Shown piece by piece: positions 1 through 6,280 of a DNA stretch of 7,194 nucleotides (position 1 is its first letter; the number at the start of each line of letters is the position of its first letter). The position numbers and the translations under genes are program-made. The notes beneath the pieces are model-generated. The model was not told where the DNA came from. It saw nothing but the letters and a program-made list of their open reading frames with translations, and searched no databases. This DNA comes from Chitinophagales bacterium (GTDB taxonomy: Bacteria; Bacteroidota; Bacteroidia; Chitinophagales; Chitinophagaceae): contig JAATGW010000678.1 of NCBI GenBank assembly GCA_015654495.1, positions 1-7,194 of the forward strand. Direction: 5' to 3'.

Positions 1-1060
1 ATAAATACTTCCTGTATGCACGGTTATCAAGGTCTTCATTTTTAAGATCCGATTTACGAAGCAATCCAATTTTTAAAAACTGGGCACTTGCCTCAATTCC
101 AACTTTCTCGGTATAATCAACAATACTGATCCCCGGCTTTAATAATGACTTGGCATAATTATGCAGATGAAGGCAGGTATTATATACCTGCTTCTGCCTT
201 TTTGTAAATTTTCCGTTTACCGGTATGGTTCGCGATAAATCGGCATTATAACCTCCATATTCTGCGCCAAAATCCATCAGGATCATTTCACCATTAAGGA
301 ATTGCTGATTATTGGCGATATAATGAAGTGTCCTCGCGCGGTCACCACTTGCAATAATCGATGTATAACCCGGGCCTGTTGACCGGTTCCTGATAAATTC
401 ATGATAGATCTCAGCCTCAATTTCATTTTCCCAGACTCCCGGTTTTACAAAACCCAGAATCCTCCTGAATGTGAGTTCTGTGATGCGGATTGCCTCCCTG
501 ATAACATCAATTTCCGCTGCTGATTTTATGGCCCTGAGCTCCTTCATAATCCTGGCCGATCGCCTGTATTGATGTAAGGGATATTTCCGGCGCATCTCCT
601 CTGCATAACGGTAATCCCTCACCGGCACATGATTCGATTTGCGATCGTTCTCGTTTGTATTGAGATAGATGATATCTGAAAGGTGAAGCCAGGTCTGCAG
701 AATTGCATCAATACTATCAAGCCATACAATTGTGCGGATTCCCGAAATGGTGGTCGCCTCCTCTTTCCGCAATCTTTTGCCATCCCATTTTTCTTTTAGT
801 TCATTTGGCCTGACTAATACAAGAATCTCACGGAATTCCGGATCCGGATTTGACGGGAACAAAACCAGCATGCTGTCTTCCTGGATAATGCCAGTTAGCC
901 AGAATAAATCCGAGTTCTGCCGGAAGGGAAAAAGCGCATCGCCGTTCACAGGAAACTCATCGTTGCTGTTAAAAATGGCTATGCTGTTTTTCTCCATGCG
1001 ACGGATAAACTTCGTCCGGTTATCAATAAATATGGCGGAATTGGTTACAGACTGTTTCAT
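1..1060 (-). CDS. Xaa-Pro aminopeptidase (aminopeptidase P, M24B family), C-terminus missing at window edge
   Basis: This is a cytosolic-type metallopeptidase that removes the N-terminal residue from peptides with proline in second position. Reading from ATG at 1060-1058 gives 353 uninterrupted residues before the left edge. Residues about 5-140 resemble the aminopeptidase P N-terminal domain, and about 175 onward is the pita-bread M24 catalytic domain. Visible active-site residues are His246 in TLHYIANN and the first two metal ligands, Asp263 and Asp274, in DFGAEYGGYNAD. These have the same 17- and 11-residue spacings as E. coli PepP His243, Asp260 and Asp271. The remaining ligands (one His, two Glu) would lie beyond the edge. 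The last visible residues, AYRKYL, lie just before where the family has its HGxSH segment. No signal peptide is seen. There is no Shine-Dalgarno before the ATG; the leader is A/T-rich. The gene is divergent from pckA. Family assignment is firm; exact substrate range cannot be read. Confidence 0.93.
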   Translation of the reverse strand, partial: MKQSVTNSAIFIDNRTKFIRRMEKNSIAIFNSNDEFPVNGDALFPFRQNSDLFWLTGIIQEDSMLVLFPSNPDPEFREILVLVRPNELKEKWDGKRLRKEEATTISGIRTIVWLDSIDAILQTWLHLSDIIYLNTNENDRKSNHVPVRDYRYAEEMRRKYPLHQYRRSARIMKELRAIKSAAEIDVIREAIRITELTFRRILGFVKPGVWENEIEAEIYHEFIRNRSTGPGYTSIIASGDRARTLHYIANNQQFLNGEMILMDFGAEYGGYNADLSRTIPVNGKFTKRQKQVYNTCLHLHNYAKSLLKPGISIVDYTEKVGIEASAQFLKIGLLRKSDLKNEDLDNRAYRKYL

Positions 1061-1233
1061 AATTGAAAAAAATTTAAAAATAAGGATAGAAACCGGGGAA
1101 TAAATCACGAAATCAATGAATAGAAAAAACTTACAATACATATATTCTCTCAACACAGAGATTCACGTTCAAAAAAAAACTTTAAAAAAAATTTTTTTTG
1201 AAGATTTTCAAGGTCGGACAAATAACCTTCGGC

Positions 1234-1241
1234 CAAAACTA
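1234..1241 (-). promoter_or_regulatory. Possible -7 box (TAGTTTTG) for the aminopeptidase gene
   Basis: On the minus strand the sequence reads TAGTTTTG, a full match to the Bacteroidota -7 consensus TAnnTTTG. It would give a leader of roughly 165 nt. No TTG-type -33 element is seen at the expected distance, so this is a weak call that may be chance in A/T-rich DNA. Confidence 0.25.
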
Positions 1242-1286
1242 ACACCTGTAAGTTTTTGACAGTAATATTCTATCATTAATCGAATT

Positions 1287-1310
1287 AGCAAATAATATTC
1301 AATTTTTGCT
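1287..1310. promoter_or_regulatory. Inverted repeat AGCAAA-N12-TTTGCT, possible operator
   Basis: Six-base arms form an inverted repeat with a 12-base spacer, ending about 65 bases before the pckA start and upstream of its likely promoter. The symmetry would suit a dimeric regulator. The arms match no operator I can name, and A/T-rich sequence makes chance symmetry fairly likely. Confidence 0.25.
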
Positions 1311-1347
1311 CAATTACTCCCGCATTTTTAGATATTATTCAAATAAT

Positions 1348-1355
1348 TAATTTTG
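1348..1355 (+). promoter_or_regulatory. Likely -7 promoter box of pckA (TAATTTTG)
   Basis: TAATTTTG fully matches the Bacteroidota primary-sigma -7 consensus TAnnTTTG and lies 19 bases before the pckA ATG, implying a leader of about a dozen bases. The -33 element is poor: only a T-run (around 1325-1329) sits at a suitable distance, with no TTG. The position is attractive but the evidence is a single box. Confidence 0.42.
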
Positions 1356-1374
1356 TTGATCGTTTCAAAATAAT

Positions 1375-2985
1375 ATGCGCATGACGATTCCTGCCAACCC
1401 ATTGGTTCCGAGAGAGAAATTCTTACAATTCGGCCTGAGAAATTCAGACCGGATTCATTACCAGCAAAGCCCCGCACAACTTGCTGCCGCTGCAGTTGAA
1501 CGCGGTGAAGCTGTTTATAACGATCAGGGTGCACTGGTGATTCAAACCGGTGAGTTTACCGGTCGTTCACCGAAAGACAAATTCATCGTACTGGATGATG
1601 AAACTGAAAATACGGTAGACTGGAACGGATTCAATCAACCCCTCGCGCCTGAATTTTTTGATATTATTTTCAGGAAGATCAATACCTACCTGGAGAATAA
1701 AGATATCTGGATAAGGGACAGCTATGCCTGCGCAGACGACCCCTTTCGGGTAAACATAAGGGTGATTGCTGAAAAGCCGACAGACGCGCTGTTTGCCTAT
1801 AATATGTTCCTGCGGCCTTCTGAAGAAACCCTGGGCGAGTTCAAACCGCAGTGGCAGGTGATTGTTGCTTCCGGGCTGAAACTGGATGCCTGCGAGTGCG
1901 GTATTCGTCAGCACAATGCTTCGGTTATCAGTTTTAAACACAAAATGATTCTGATCGCCGGTTCCGGGTACACGGGTGAAATCAAAAAAGGAATTTTTAC
2001 TGTTCTTAACTATATCCTTCCGCTCGAAAAGAATGTACTGAGCATGCATTGCTCGGCAAATAAAGACAGTGAAGGAACCACAGCCCTGTTTTTTGGATTA
2101 AGCGGAACAGGCAAAACCACATTGAGTGCCGACCCAAACAGAATGCTGATCGGTGATGATGAACACGGATGGACGAATGACGGCGTATTTAATTTTGAAG
2201 GGGGATGTTACGCAAAATGTTATCAGCTTTCTGAAGAAAAAGAACCACAAATTTTTCAGGCTATAAAGCCCGGAGCATTGGTTGAAAATATTCAATTCTT
2301 CCCCGGAACTGATCGTATCAATTTTGATGACAGCAGCATTACTGAAAATACAAGAGTATCTTATCCGATCGACTATATTTCTAATGCAGCCAATCCATCA
2401 GTCGGCAATAACCCGAAACATATTTTTTTCCTTACCTGTGATGCCTATGGAATTCTGCCACCCATATCCAGGTTGACACCTGAACAGGCTATGTACCAGT
2501 TTATCAGCGGATATACAGCAAAAGTCGCCGGTACAGAAGCAGGAGTAACAGAACCCAAAGCCACATTCAGTGCTTGTTTCGGCGCTCCCTTCCTTCCGTT
2601 GCATCCGGGTAAATATGCAGAAATGCTGGGCGAAAAAATGAGAAGTCAGGATGTAAGGGTATGGCTGATCAATACCGGCTGGACGGGCGGACCTTATGGA
2701 GTGGGGAGCCGTATTAAACTCGGTTATACAAGAGCGTTAATATCAGCTGTGCTGGAAGAAAAACTGGATATGGAAAATAGTGAACTGTTCCCGGTTTTCA
2801 ATTTCAGAATTCCTAAACATTGCGAGGGTATACCGGACAATCTGCTGAATCCGGTAAAAACCTGGGCTGATCAAAATAATTTTATTGGGAAAGCAGAGGA
2901 TCTCGCCAGACTATTCATTGAAAATTTCAAAAAATATGCTGACGGAATTTCTTCTGAAATCAAAGCTGCTGCACCAGCCATTTGA
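1375..2985 (+). CDS. pckA: Phosphoenolpyruvate carboxykinase (ATP)
   Basis: The enzyme interconverts oxaloacetate plus ATP with phosphoenolpyruvate, CO2 and ADP. It is the entry step of gluconeogenesis, and can run in the carboxylating direction in fermentative Bacteroidota. At 536 residues it is close to the 540 of E. coli PckA. All hallmark segments are present: substrate-binding Arg64 in GRSPKDKF, Tyr199 and Lys204/Lys205 in YTGEIKKG, metal ligand His225 in MHCSAN, the P-loop GLSGTGKT at 241-248 (Lys247), the metal-binding Asp261-Asp262 in GDDEHGW, and Arg327 in NTRVSYPI. The ATP-type motifs and length exclude the GTP-type enzyme. The ATG at 1375 is followed by a second in-frame ATG at 1381; neither has a Shine-Dalgarno, so the start could shift by two residues. 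The gene appears monocistronic, with its own promoter box and a strong terminator at 3090-3117. No regulator site can be named. Confidence 0.98.
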   Translation: MRMTIPANPLVPREKFLQFGLRNSDRIHYQQSPAQLAAAAVERGEAVYNDQGALVIQTGEFTGRSPKDKFIVLDDETENTVDWNGFNQPLAPEFFDIIFRKINTYLENKDIWIRDSYACADDPFRVNIRVIAEKPTDALFAYNMFLRPSEETLGEFKPQWQVIVASGLKLDACECGIRQHNASVISFKHKMILIAGSGYTGEIKKGIFTVLNYILPLEKNVLSMHCSANKDSEGTTALFFGLSGTGKTTLSADPNRMLIGDDEHGWTNDGVFNFEGGCYAKCYQLSEEKEPQIFQAIKPGALVENIQFFPGTDRINFDDSSITENTRVSYPIDYISNAANPSVGNNPKHIFFLTCDAYGILPPISRLTPEQAMYQFISGYTAKVAGTEAGVTEPKATFSACFGAPFLPLHPGKYAEMLGEKMRSQDVRVWLINTGWTGGPYGVGSRIKLGYTRALISAVLEEKLDMENSELFPVFNFRIPKHCEGIPDNLLNPVKTWADQNNFIGKAEDLARLFIENFKKYADGISSEIKAAAPAI

Positions 2986-3018
2986 AGTTCGAAGTAGAAA
3001 GGCTGAAGTACGAAGTAT
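2984..3018. repeat. GAAGTNN heptamer block starting inside the pckA stop codon
   Basis: Five consecutive 7-base units can be laid out: GAAGTTC, GAAGTAG, AAAGGCT (degenerate), GAAGTAC and GAAGTAT. The first unit begins at the second base of the pckA TGA stop. The same heptamer type returns at 3118 after the terminator. This is an intergenic short tandem repeat; no function can be assigned from sequence. Confidence 0.7.
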
Positions 3019-3042
3019 CGAAATTGATAAATGTCTGAATTA

Positions 3043-3054
3043 AAGCTGCAGCTT
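3043..3054. repeat. Perfect 12-bp palindrome AAGCTGCAGCTT
   Basis: The sequence equals its own reverse complement. It sits between the pckA stop codon and terminator, next to the small inverted pair CCGC/GCGG at about 3055-3068, so the 3' untranslated RNA may fold here. No known element is recognised. Confidence 0.4.
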
Positions 3055-3089
3055 CCGCTGAAATGCGGTCTTGTCGATTGTTTGCCATC

Positions 3090-3117
3090 GCCCCGCCATT
3101 GCGCGGGGCATTTTTTT
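3090..3117 (+). terminator. Intrinsic terminator of pckA
   Basis: A G/C-rich 7-bp stem, GCCCCGC (3090-3096) with GCGGGGC (3103-3109), encloses a 6-base loop and is followed by a run of seven T at 3111-3117. It lies about 105 bases after the pckA stop. On the opposite strand there is no T-run after the stem, so it should work only for pckA and not for the converging kinase gene. Confidence 0.9.
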
Positions 3118-3159
3118 GAAGTAAGAAGTAGGAAGTATGAGGTAAGAAGTAGGAAGTAT
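3118..3159. repeat. Two 21-bp tandem copies made of GAAGTNN heptamers
   Basis: Positions 3118-3138 and 3139-3159 are 21-bp tandem copies that differ at one base. Each is itself three heptamers (GAAGTAA, GAAGTAG, GAAGTAT; the second copy begins GAGGTAA). A further degenerate unit, GAATTAA, follows. The block starts directly after the T-run of the pckA terminator and is the same family as the block at the pckA stop codon. Confidence 0.85.
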
Positions 3160-3265
3160 GAATTAAAAATCTTTTATTATAAAAGCGACTGCCTGAACTT
3201 TTAAAACTTTATGAAATACTTTCAACCTCGTGTCCTGATTCATGCAGGCAAACCCGCCTTAAAAC

Positions 3266-3324
3266 AACTTATAACTTATAACCTATAACTTAATAACTTA
3301 ATAACTTAATAACTTATAACCTAA
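3266..3324. repeat. AACTTAT heptamer array running into the kinase stop codon
   Basis: Eight tandem units cover the stretch: AACTTAT twice, AACCTAT, three 8-base variants AACTTAAT, AACTTAT, and AACCTAA. The last unit (3318-3324) contains CTA at 3321-3323, which is the TAG stop of the minus-strand kinase gene. The array therefore reaches into the coding frame's end. It has no G/C-rich hairpin and does not look like a conventional terminator. Confidence 0.85.
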
Positions 3325-3956
3325 AACAGCCCGTAAATTTCTGAATCAACCCGGTTAATGATATCGCCAAAATGTTCTTCATTTTCGGCAAACTTGTTCT
3401 TGTCCACATTCACAACCAGGAGTGGACCTTCTTTATAACCATCGATCCATTTATTGTAATATTCGTTTAACCGTTTCAGATAGTCGAGGCGGATATTCTC
3501 TTCATATTCGCGACCTCTTTTCTGAATCTGGCCAACAAGCGTTGGTACCGAAGCCTGCAGATAGATCAGCAGATCGGGTGGTTTTATCATCTGACGGAGG
3601 GTCTGGAAAAAATCGAAATAATTATCATAGTCACGTTTACTCATCAACCCCATTTCATGCAGGTTCGGCGCGAAAATATGCGCATCTTCATAAATGGTGC
3701 GGTCCTGGATAATTGTCTCCGTTCCGCGGTTGATGTCCAGCAATTGCGTGAGCCTGTTGTTCAGGAAATAAATCTGAAGATTGAAACTCCAGCGGGGCAT
3801 GTCTTCATAAAAATCAAAGAGATAGGGGTTTTGGTCAACATTCTCAAACTGAGGAATCCAGCGGTAATGTTTACTCAGCATTTCCGTAAGCGTTGTTTTA
3901 CCTGCACCGATATTCCCCGCTATTGCAATGTGTTTTGGTTTTTTCAGTTTAGCCAT
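3321..3956 (-). CDS. Deoxynucleoside kinase (dNK/dGK family)
   Basis: This is a nucleotide-salvage enzyme that phosphorylates deoxynucleosides to their 5'-monophosphates using a nucleoside triphosphate. The 211-residue length is typical of bacterial members. The P-loop GNIGAGKT is at residues 14-21 (Lys20, Thr21). The candidate catalytic acid is Glu38 in FENVDQNP. The DRS-like motif appears as QDRTIYED at 84-91 with Asp85-Arg86. The Arg-rich lid is QKRGREYE at 145-152, which closes over the phosphates. Whether it prefers deoxyadenosine, deoxyguanosine or pyrimidines cannot be told from these motifs, so no symbol is given. Thymidine kinase 1 and thymidylate kinase folds do not fit. The gene lies 92 bp downstream of trpS on the same strand with no clear terminator between, so cotranscription is plausible. 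Its stop codon lies inside a heptamer array. A purine-rich AAAGGGATT precedes the ATG but is a weak ribosome site. Confidence 0.93.
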   Translation of the reverse strand: MAKLKKPKHIAIAGNIGAGKTTLTEMLSKHYRWIPQFENVDQNPYLFDFYEDMPRWSFNLQIYFLNNRLTQLLDINRGTETIIQDRTIYEDAHIFAPNLHEMGLMSKRDYDNYFDFFQTLRQMIKPPDLLIYLQASVPTLVGQIQKRGREYEENIRLDYLKRLNEYYNKWIDGYKEGPLLVVNVDKNKFAENEEHFGDIINRVDSEIYGLF

Positions 3957-4048
3957 AATCCCTTTTAGTTCCCTTATCTTTTAGTTTGGTGAGTAGAATA
4001 TTTAATGTACAGATTCATTCTGGAATCAGAAGCAGTTCTTTCAAATTT

Positions 4049-5053
4049 TTAATAATAATTCAATCTGAGTGCTTCCCGAACCAGCGCCATTGTTTTTGAA
4101 GCGCTGGCATTCGCTTTTTCTGCTCCCTTCTCCATTACTTCTTTCAGGTAGTTATTATCTTCCTGAATAGCAGCAGCTTTTTCTCTGATCGGTCTGATAA
4201 ATTCAACCATATCTTCAGCCAATTGCGCTTTAAAATCCCCATAGAGGATCGTGCAGTTGTTCCAGGCCTCTTCAAATACCTGAAGCCGCTCCTGTGAACC
4301 AACAAGTTTCATCAGCAGGAAAAGATTGGCAATACTATCCGGTTTGGGTGTATTTGGTTCAGTTGGACCCACGTCAGTTATAGCTTTCTTCACTTTTTTG
4401 CGGATCAGATCTTCGGGATCTGAAAGATAGATCGTCGCATTCTGATTTTCACTTTTACTCATCTTCCCGGATCCATCAAGGCTGGGGACTTTTACCAGGT
4501 CTTCACCAAAATTGAAGGCCGCAGGTTCAGGAAATATTTCACCAAACCGGTGATTGAACCTGTTTGCAAAATTCCGGCACATTTCCAGGTGTTGTTCCTG
4601 GTCCTTACCTACAGGCACAAGCGATGCACGATGAATGATGATATCGGCCGTTTGCAGAACGGGATAGGTCAAAAGGCCTGCATTCACATTGTCGGGCTGC
4701 TGACGTGCCTTTTCTTTAAAAGTAGTGGTACGTTCCAACTCACCCACATAAGCGAGCATATTCAGGTAGAGATAGAGTTCAGCCGTGTCGTGAACATGGC
4801 TCTGGCAATAGAGTGCTACTTTGTCAGGGTCCAGTCCACTGGCAATATTTTCTGCCAGAACCCGGTGAATATTTGATTTCAGCTCTTTTGTATCCGGATG
4901 TGTGGTGAGCGAATGCAGGTCTGCTACCATGAAATAACATTCGTACTCATCCTGCATTCTGACATAGTTTTTTACGGCCCCGAAATAGTTGCCGAGGTGT
5001 AAAAAACCTGTGGGGCGGATCCCACTCATTACGACCTGTTTTTTTCCTTTCAT
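4049..5053 (-). CDS. trpS: Tryptophanyl-tRNA synthetase
   Basis: This class I aminoacyl-tRNA synthetase charges tRNA-Trp with tryptophan in the cytoplasm. From ATG at 5053 it is 334 residues, usual for bacterial TrpRS. The HIGH-type signature is HLGN at 19-22 in GIRPTGFLHLGNYFGA, and KMSKS is at 197-201. YVGELERTTTFKEK (about 102-115) and TYPVLQTADIII (about 129-140, Asp137 in the tryptophan pocket) are characteristic of TrpRS rather than TyrRS. I chose the 5053 start because family members begin only a few residues before the (F/M)SGIxPTG strand. The frame stays open upstream to ATG 5098 and TTG 5101, but that would add an uncharacteristic 15-16 residue tail. A distinct Shine-Dalgarno is absent at either site. 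It is divergent from gatC, another translation gene, and may share transcription with the kinase gene downstream. Confidence 0.96.
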   Translation of the reverse strand: MKGKKQVVMSGIRPTGFLHLGNYFGAVKNYVRMQDEYECYFMVADLHSLTTHPDTKELKSNIHRVLAENIASGLDPDKVALYCQSHVHDTAELYLYLNMLAYVGELERTTTFKEKARQQPDNVNAGLLTYPVLQTADIIIHRASLVPVGKDQEQHLEMCRNFANRFNHRFGEIFPEPAAFNFGEDLVKVPSLDGSGKMSKSENQNATIYLSDPEDLIRKKVKKAITDVGPTEPNTPKPDSIANLFLLMKLVGSQERLQVFEEAWNNCTILYGDFKAQLAEDMVEFIRPIREKAAAIQEDNNYLKEVMEKGAEKANASASKTMALVREALRLNYY

Positions 5054-5129
5054 AAGGACGGCAAAGATGGGGGAACAACCAGGGGTTCGTCCTTTCATCA
5101 AAAAAAAAAAGCAATACGGACTATTCTGT

Positions 5130-5137
5130 TATTTTTG
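5130..5137 (+). promoter_or_regulatory. Likely -7 promoter box of gatC (TATTTTTG)
   Basis: TATTTTTG matches the Bacteroidota -7 consensus TAnnTTTG and ends 18 bases before the gatC ATG, implying a very short leader. A TTG-type -33 element is not seen; an A-run of eleven (5100-5110) occupies the upstream position instead. It would drive gatC and the following ABC ATPase gene. Confidence 0.45.
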
Positions 5138-5155
5138 TAAATAATCGATTTTTCT

Positions 5156-5446
5156 ATGGTTGTAACGGATGAAATGGTTGAAAAGCTGGCCTATCTTTCA
5201 AGGCTGAGTTTCAACGACCAGGAGAAAAAAGAAATCCGGTCTGACCTGGAGCAACTGATCGCCTTTGTTGACAAACTAAAAGAAATTGATGTCGATGGCG
5301 TAGAGCCTCTGATACATATGAGCCGGGAACAAAAGATTCTCCGGCCGGATATTATTGAAGGTTCGGTTTCCCGGGAAGAGGCATTGAAAAATGCACCGGC
5401 TTCCACTACGGAATTCTTTACAGTTCCGCGTGTCATTAAAAAGTAA
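5156..5446 (+). CDS. gatC: Aspartyl/glutamyl-tRNA amidotransferase subunit C
   Basis: GatC is the small subunit of the GatCAB complex, which converts misacylated Glu-tRNA(Gln) or Asp-tRNA(Asn) to the correct amide; it wraps around and stabilises the GatA amidase. The 96-residue product has the family pattern: an N-terminal helix with VEKLAYLSRLSF (about 8-19), a second helix DLEQLIAFVDKLKEID (about 30-45), the VEPLIHM turn, the segment LRPDI, then a helix and the C-terminal EFFTVPRVIKK. The ATG at 5156 gives the expected N-terminus. gatA and gatB are not in this window, so the complex is encoded from scattered loci. The ABC ATPase gene follows after 62 bp without a terminator, so the two are probably cotranscribed. 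Confidence 0.95.
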   Translation: MVVTDEMVEKLAYLSRLSFNDQEKKEIRSDLEQLIAFVDKLKEIDVDGVEPLIHMSREQKILRPDIIEGSVSREEALKNAPASTTEFFTVPRVIKK

Positions 5447-5461
5447 TTCGTGATACAGTTG

Positions 5462-5487
5462 CCGGAAACCAGCAGAAAACTTTCCGG
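5462..5487 (+). other. Inverted repeat CCGGAAA-N12-TTTCCGG in the gatC-ABC spacer
   Basis: Seven-base arms at 5462-5468 and 5481-5487 could form an RNA hairpin with a 12-base loop between gatC and the ABC ATPase gene. There is no following T-run, so it is not an intrinsic terminator. It might act as a processing or stability element in a shared transcript; that is inference. Confidence 0.4.
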
Positions 5488-5508
5488 TTACTGAAAAGAC
5501 AAATCAAT

Positions 5509-6210
5509 ATGCCCGCTATTATTCATCTGGATCAGATAAGGAAAAGTTATTTCATGGGAAAGCAGGAGCTGCAGGTACTCAAGGGGATATCGATTGATAT
5601 CAATAAAAATGAGTATGTAGCATTGATGGGACCTTCCGGCTCAGGGAAAAGCACGTTGATGAATATATTGGGTTGTCTTGATTCACCAAGCTCCGGAAGA
5701 TATGTTCTGAATGGAAATGATGTTAGTAAAATGGCAGATAATGACCTTGCCGAAGTGCGAAATAAAGAAATCGGCTTTGTGTTTCAACAGTTTAACCTTT
5801 TGCCGAGGTTGACAGCATTGGAGAATGTAGCGCTTCCATTGGTATATGCAGGTGTACCCAAAAAACAAAGGCTTGAGATCGCAAATGAAGTGCTGAAGAA
5901 AGTTGATCTGTCTGACAGAAGTCATCATAAGCCCAATGAACTATCCGGAGGTCAGTGTCAGCGTGTGGCAATTGCAAGGGCGCTCGTAAACAGTCCCTCT
6001 ATCATTTTGGCGGATGAGCCTACGGGAAATCTGGATACAAAAACTTCATACGAGATCATGAGTATTTTCAATAAAATCCATAAAGATGGGAATACGGTTG
6101 TGCTTGTAACGCATGAAGACGACATCTCAAAATATGCCAGGAGGATAATCCGCCTGCGCGACGGGGTTCTGGAAAGCGACAGGATACATGAGCATGTAGT
6201 TATATCCTGA
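5509..6210 (+). CDS. ABC transporter ATP-binding protein, MacB/LolD type
   Basis: This is the cytoplasmic ATPase of an ABC system of the type that drives MacB- or LolCDE-like permeases (lipoprotein release, peptide or drug extrusion by a mechanotransmission mechanism). Its 233 residues form one complete nucleotide-binding domain: Walker A GPSGSGKST at 41-49, Q-loop VFQQFNLLPR at 91-100, signature LSGGQ at 145-149, Walker B IILADE at 165-170 with Glu170, D-loop GNLD at 173-176 and switch His202 in VTHED. NILGCLD after Walker A and DEPTGNLD are typical of the MacB/LolD branch. The residue after LSGGQ is Cys150, where Gln is usual (LSGGQQQRV). No permease gene lies beside it; the gene follows gatC and ends 21 bp before a terminator, so its partner must be elsewhere. 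The transported substrate cannot be stated. Confidence 0.93.
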   Translation: MPAIIHLDQIRKSYFMGKQELQVLKGISIDINKNEYVALMGPSGSGKSTLMNILGCLDSPSSGRYVLNGNDVSKMADNDLAEVRNKEIGFVFQQFNLLPRLTALENVALPLVYAGVPKKQRLEIANEVLKKVDLSDRSHHKPNELSGGQCQRVAIARALVNSPSIILADEPTGNLDTKTSYEIMSIFNKIHKDGNTVVLVTHEDDISKYARRIIRLRDGVLESDRIHEHVVIS

Positions 6211-6231
6211 AAAAAATTAAAGAAAAGTCGG

Positions 6232-6259
6232 GAGCCTGTAAATTGCAGGCTCTTTTTTT
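6232..6259 (+). terminator. Intrinsic terminator after the gatC-ABC unit
   Basis: GAGCCTG (6232-6238) pairs with CAGGCTC (6246-6252), and the stem can extend by a T-G and an A-T pair to a three-base loop. Seven T follow at 6253-6259. It lies 21 bases after the ABC ATPase stop and ends only 20 bases before the next start codon, so it also occupies the leader position of the adenosyltransferase gene. Confidence 0.9.
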
Positions 6260-6270
6260 ATGTCAAAAAA

Positions 6271-6280
6271 TTAACGTTCA
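6271..6280 (+). repeat. Single repeat unit TTAACGTTCA overlapping a start codon
   Basis: This 10-mer is identical to units in the heptamer array at 6844-6906. Its last base is the A of the adenosyltransferase ATG. It may be chance or a lone copy of the same repeat family. Confidence 0.35.

Larger units (their letters stand above)
1061..1374. other. Divergent intergenic region between the aminopeptidase and pckA
   Basis: These 314 bp are strongly A/T-rich and carry no credible coding sequence. They must hold promoters for both flanking genes. Visible elements are an A9 run at 1171-1179, a perfect A8T8 palindrome at 1184-1199 likely to bend DNA, an inverted repeat AGCAAA-N12-TTTGCT at 1287-1310, and TAnnTTTG-type boxes on each strand (separate entries). 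No riboswitch or structured RNA could be recognised by eye. Confidence 0.7.
2986..3320. other. Convergent intergenic region between pckA and the deoxynucleoside kinase gene
   Basis: These 335 bp lie between convergent genes. In order they hold a GAAGTNN heptamer block, a 12-bp palindrome at 3043-3054, the pckA terminator, a second GAAGTNN block, a unique stretch at about 3165-3265 in which I see nothing, and an AACTTAT array that runs into the stop codon of the kinase gene. A 57-codon open frame from 3031 to 3204 spans the terminator and repeats and is not considered a gene. Confidence 0.75.

Noticed and set aside
732..1103. Plus-strand open frame of 123 codons.
   Set aside because: It lies antisense to the conserved aminopeptidase coding sequence and has no recognisable domain.
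1256..1261. TTGACA resembling a sigma-70 -35 box.
   Set aside because: There is no matching TATAAT-like box at 16-18 bases, and Bacteroidota primary promoters use TTG/TAnnTTTG instead.
1567..2049. Minus-strand open frame of 160 codons inside pckA.
   Set aside because: It is antisense to strongly conserved PckA sequence, with no motif or promoter of its own.
3031..3204. A 57-codon open frame starting with ATG after pckA.
   Set aside because: It runs straight through the pckA terminator hairpin and the GAAGTNN repeats, has no family resemblance, and its Arg/Ser/Lys/Tyr-rich stretch is just translated repeat.
4006..4021. GATTC-N6-GAATC hairpin between trpS and the kinase gene as a terminator.
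   Set aside because: The stem is only five A/T-leaning pairs and no T-run follows on the minus strand.
5062..5069. Minus-strand CATCTTTG as a -7 box for trpS.
   Set aside because: It mismatches the consensus at the first base and is too close to the start codon to give a usable leader from ATG 5053.
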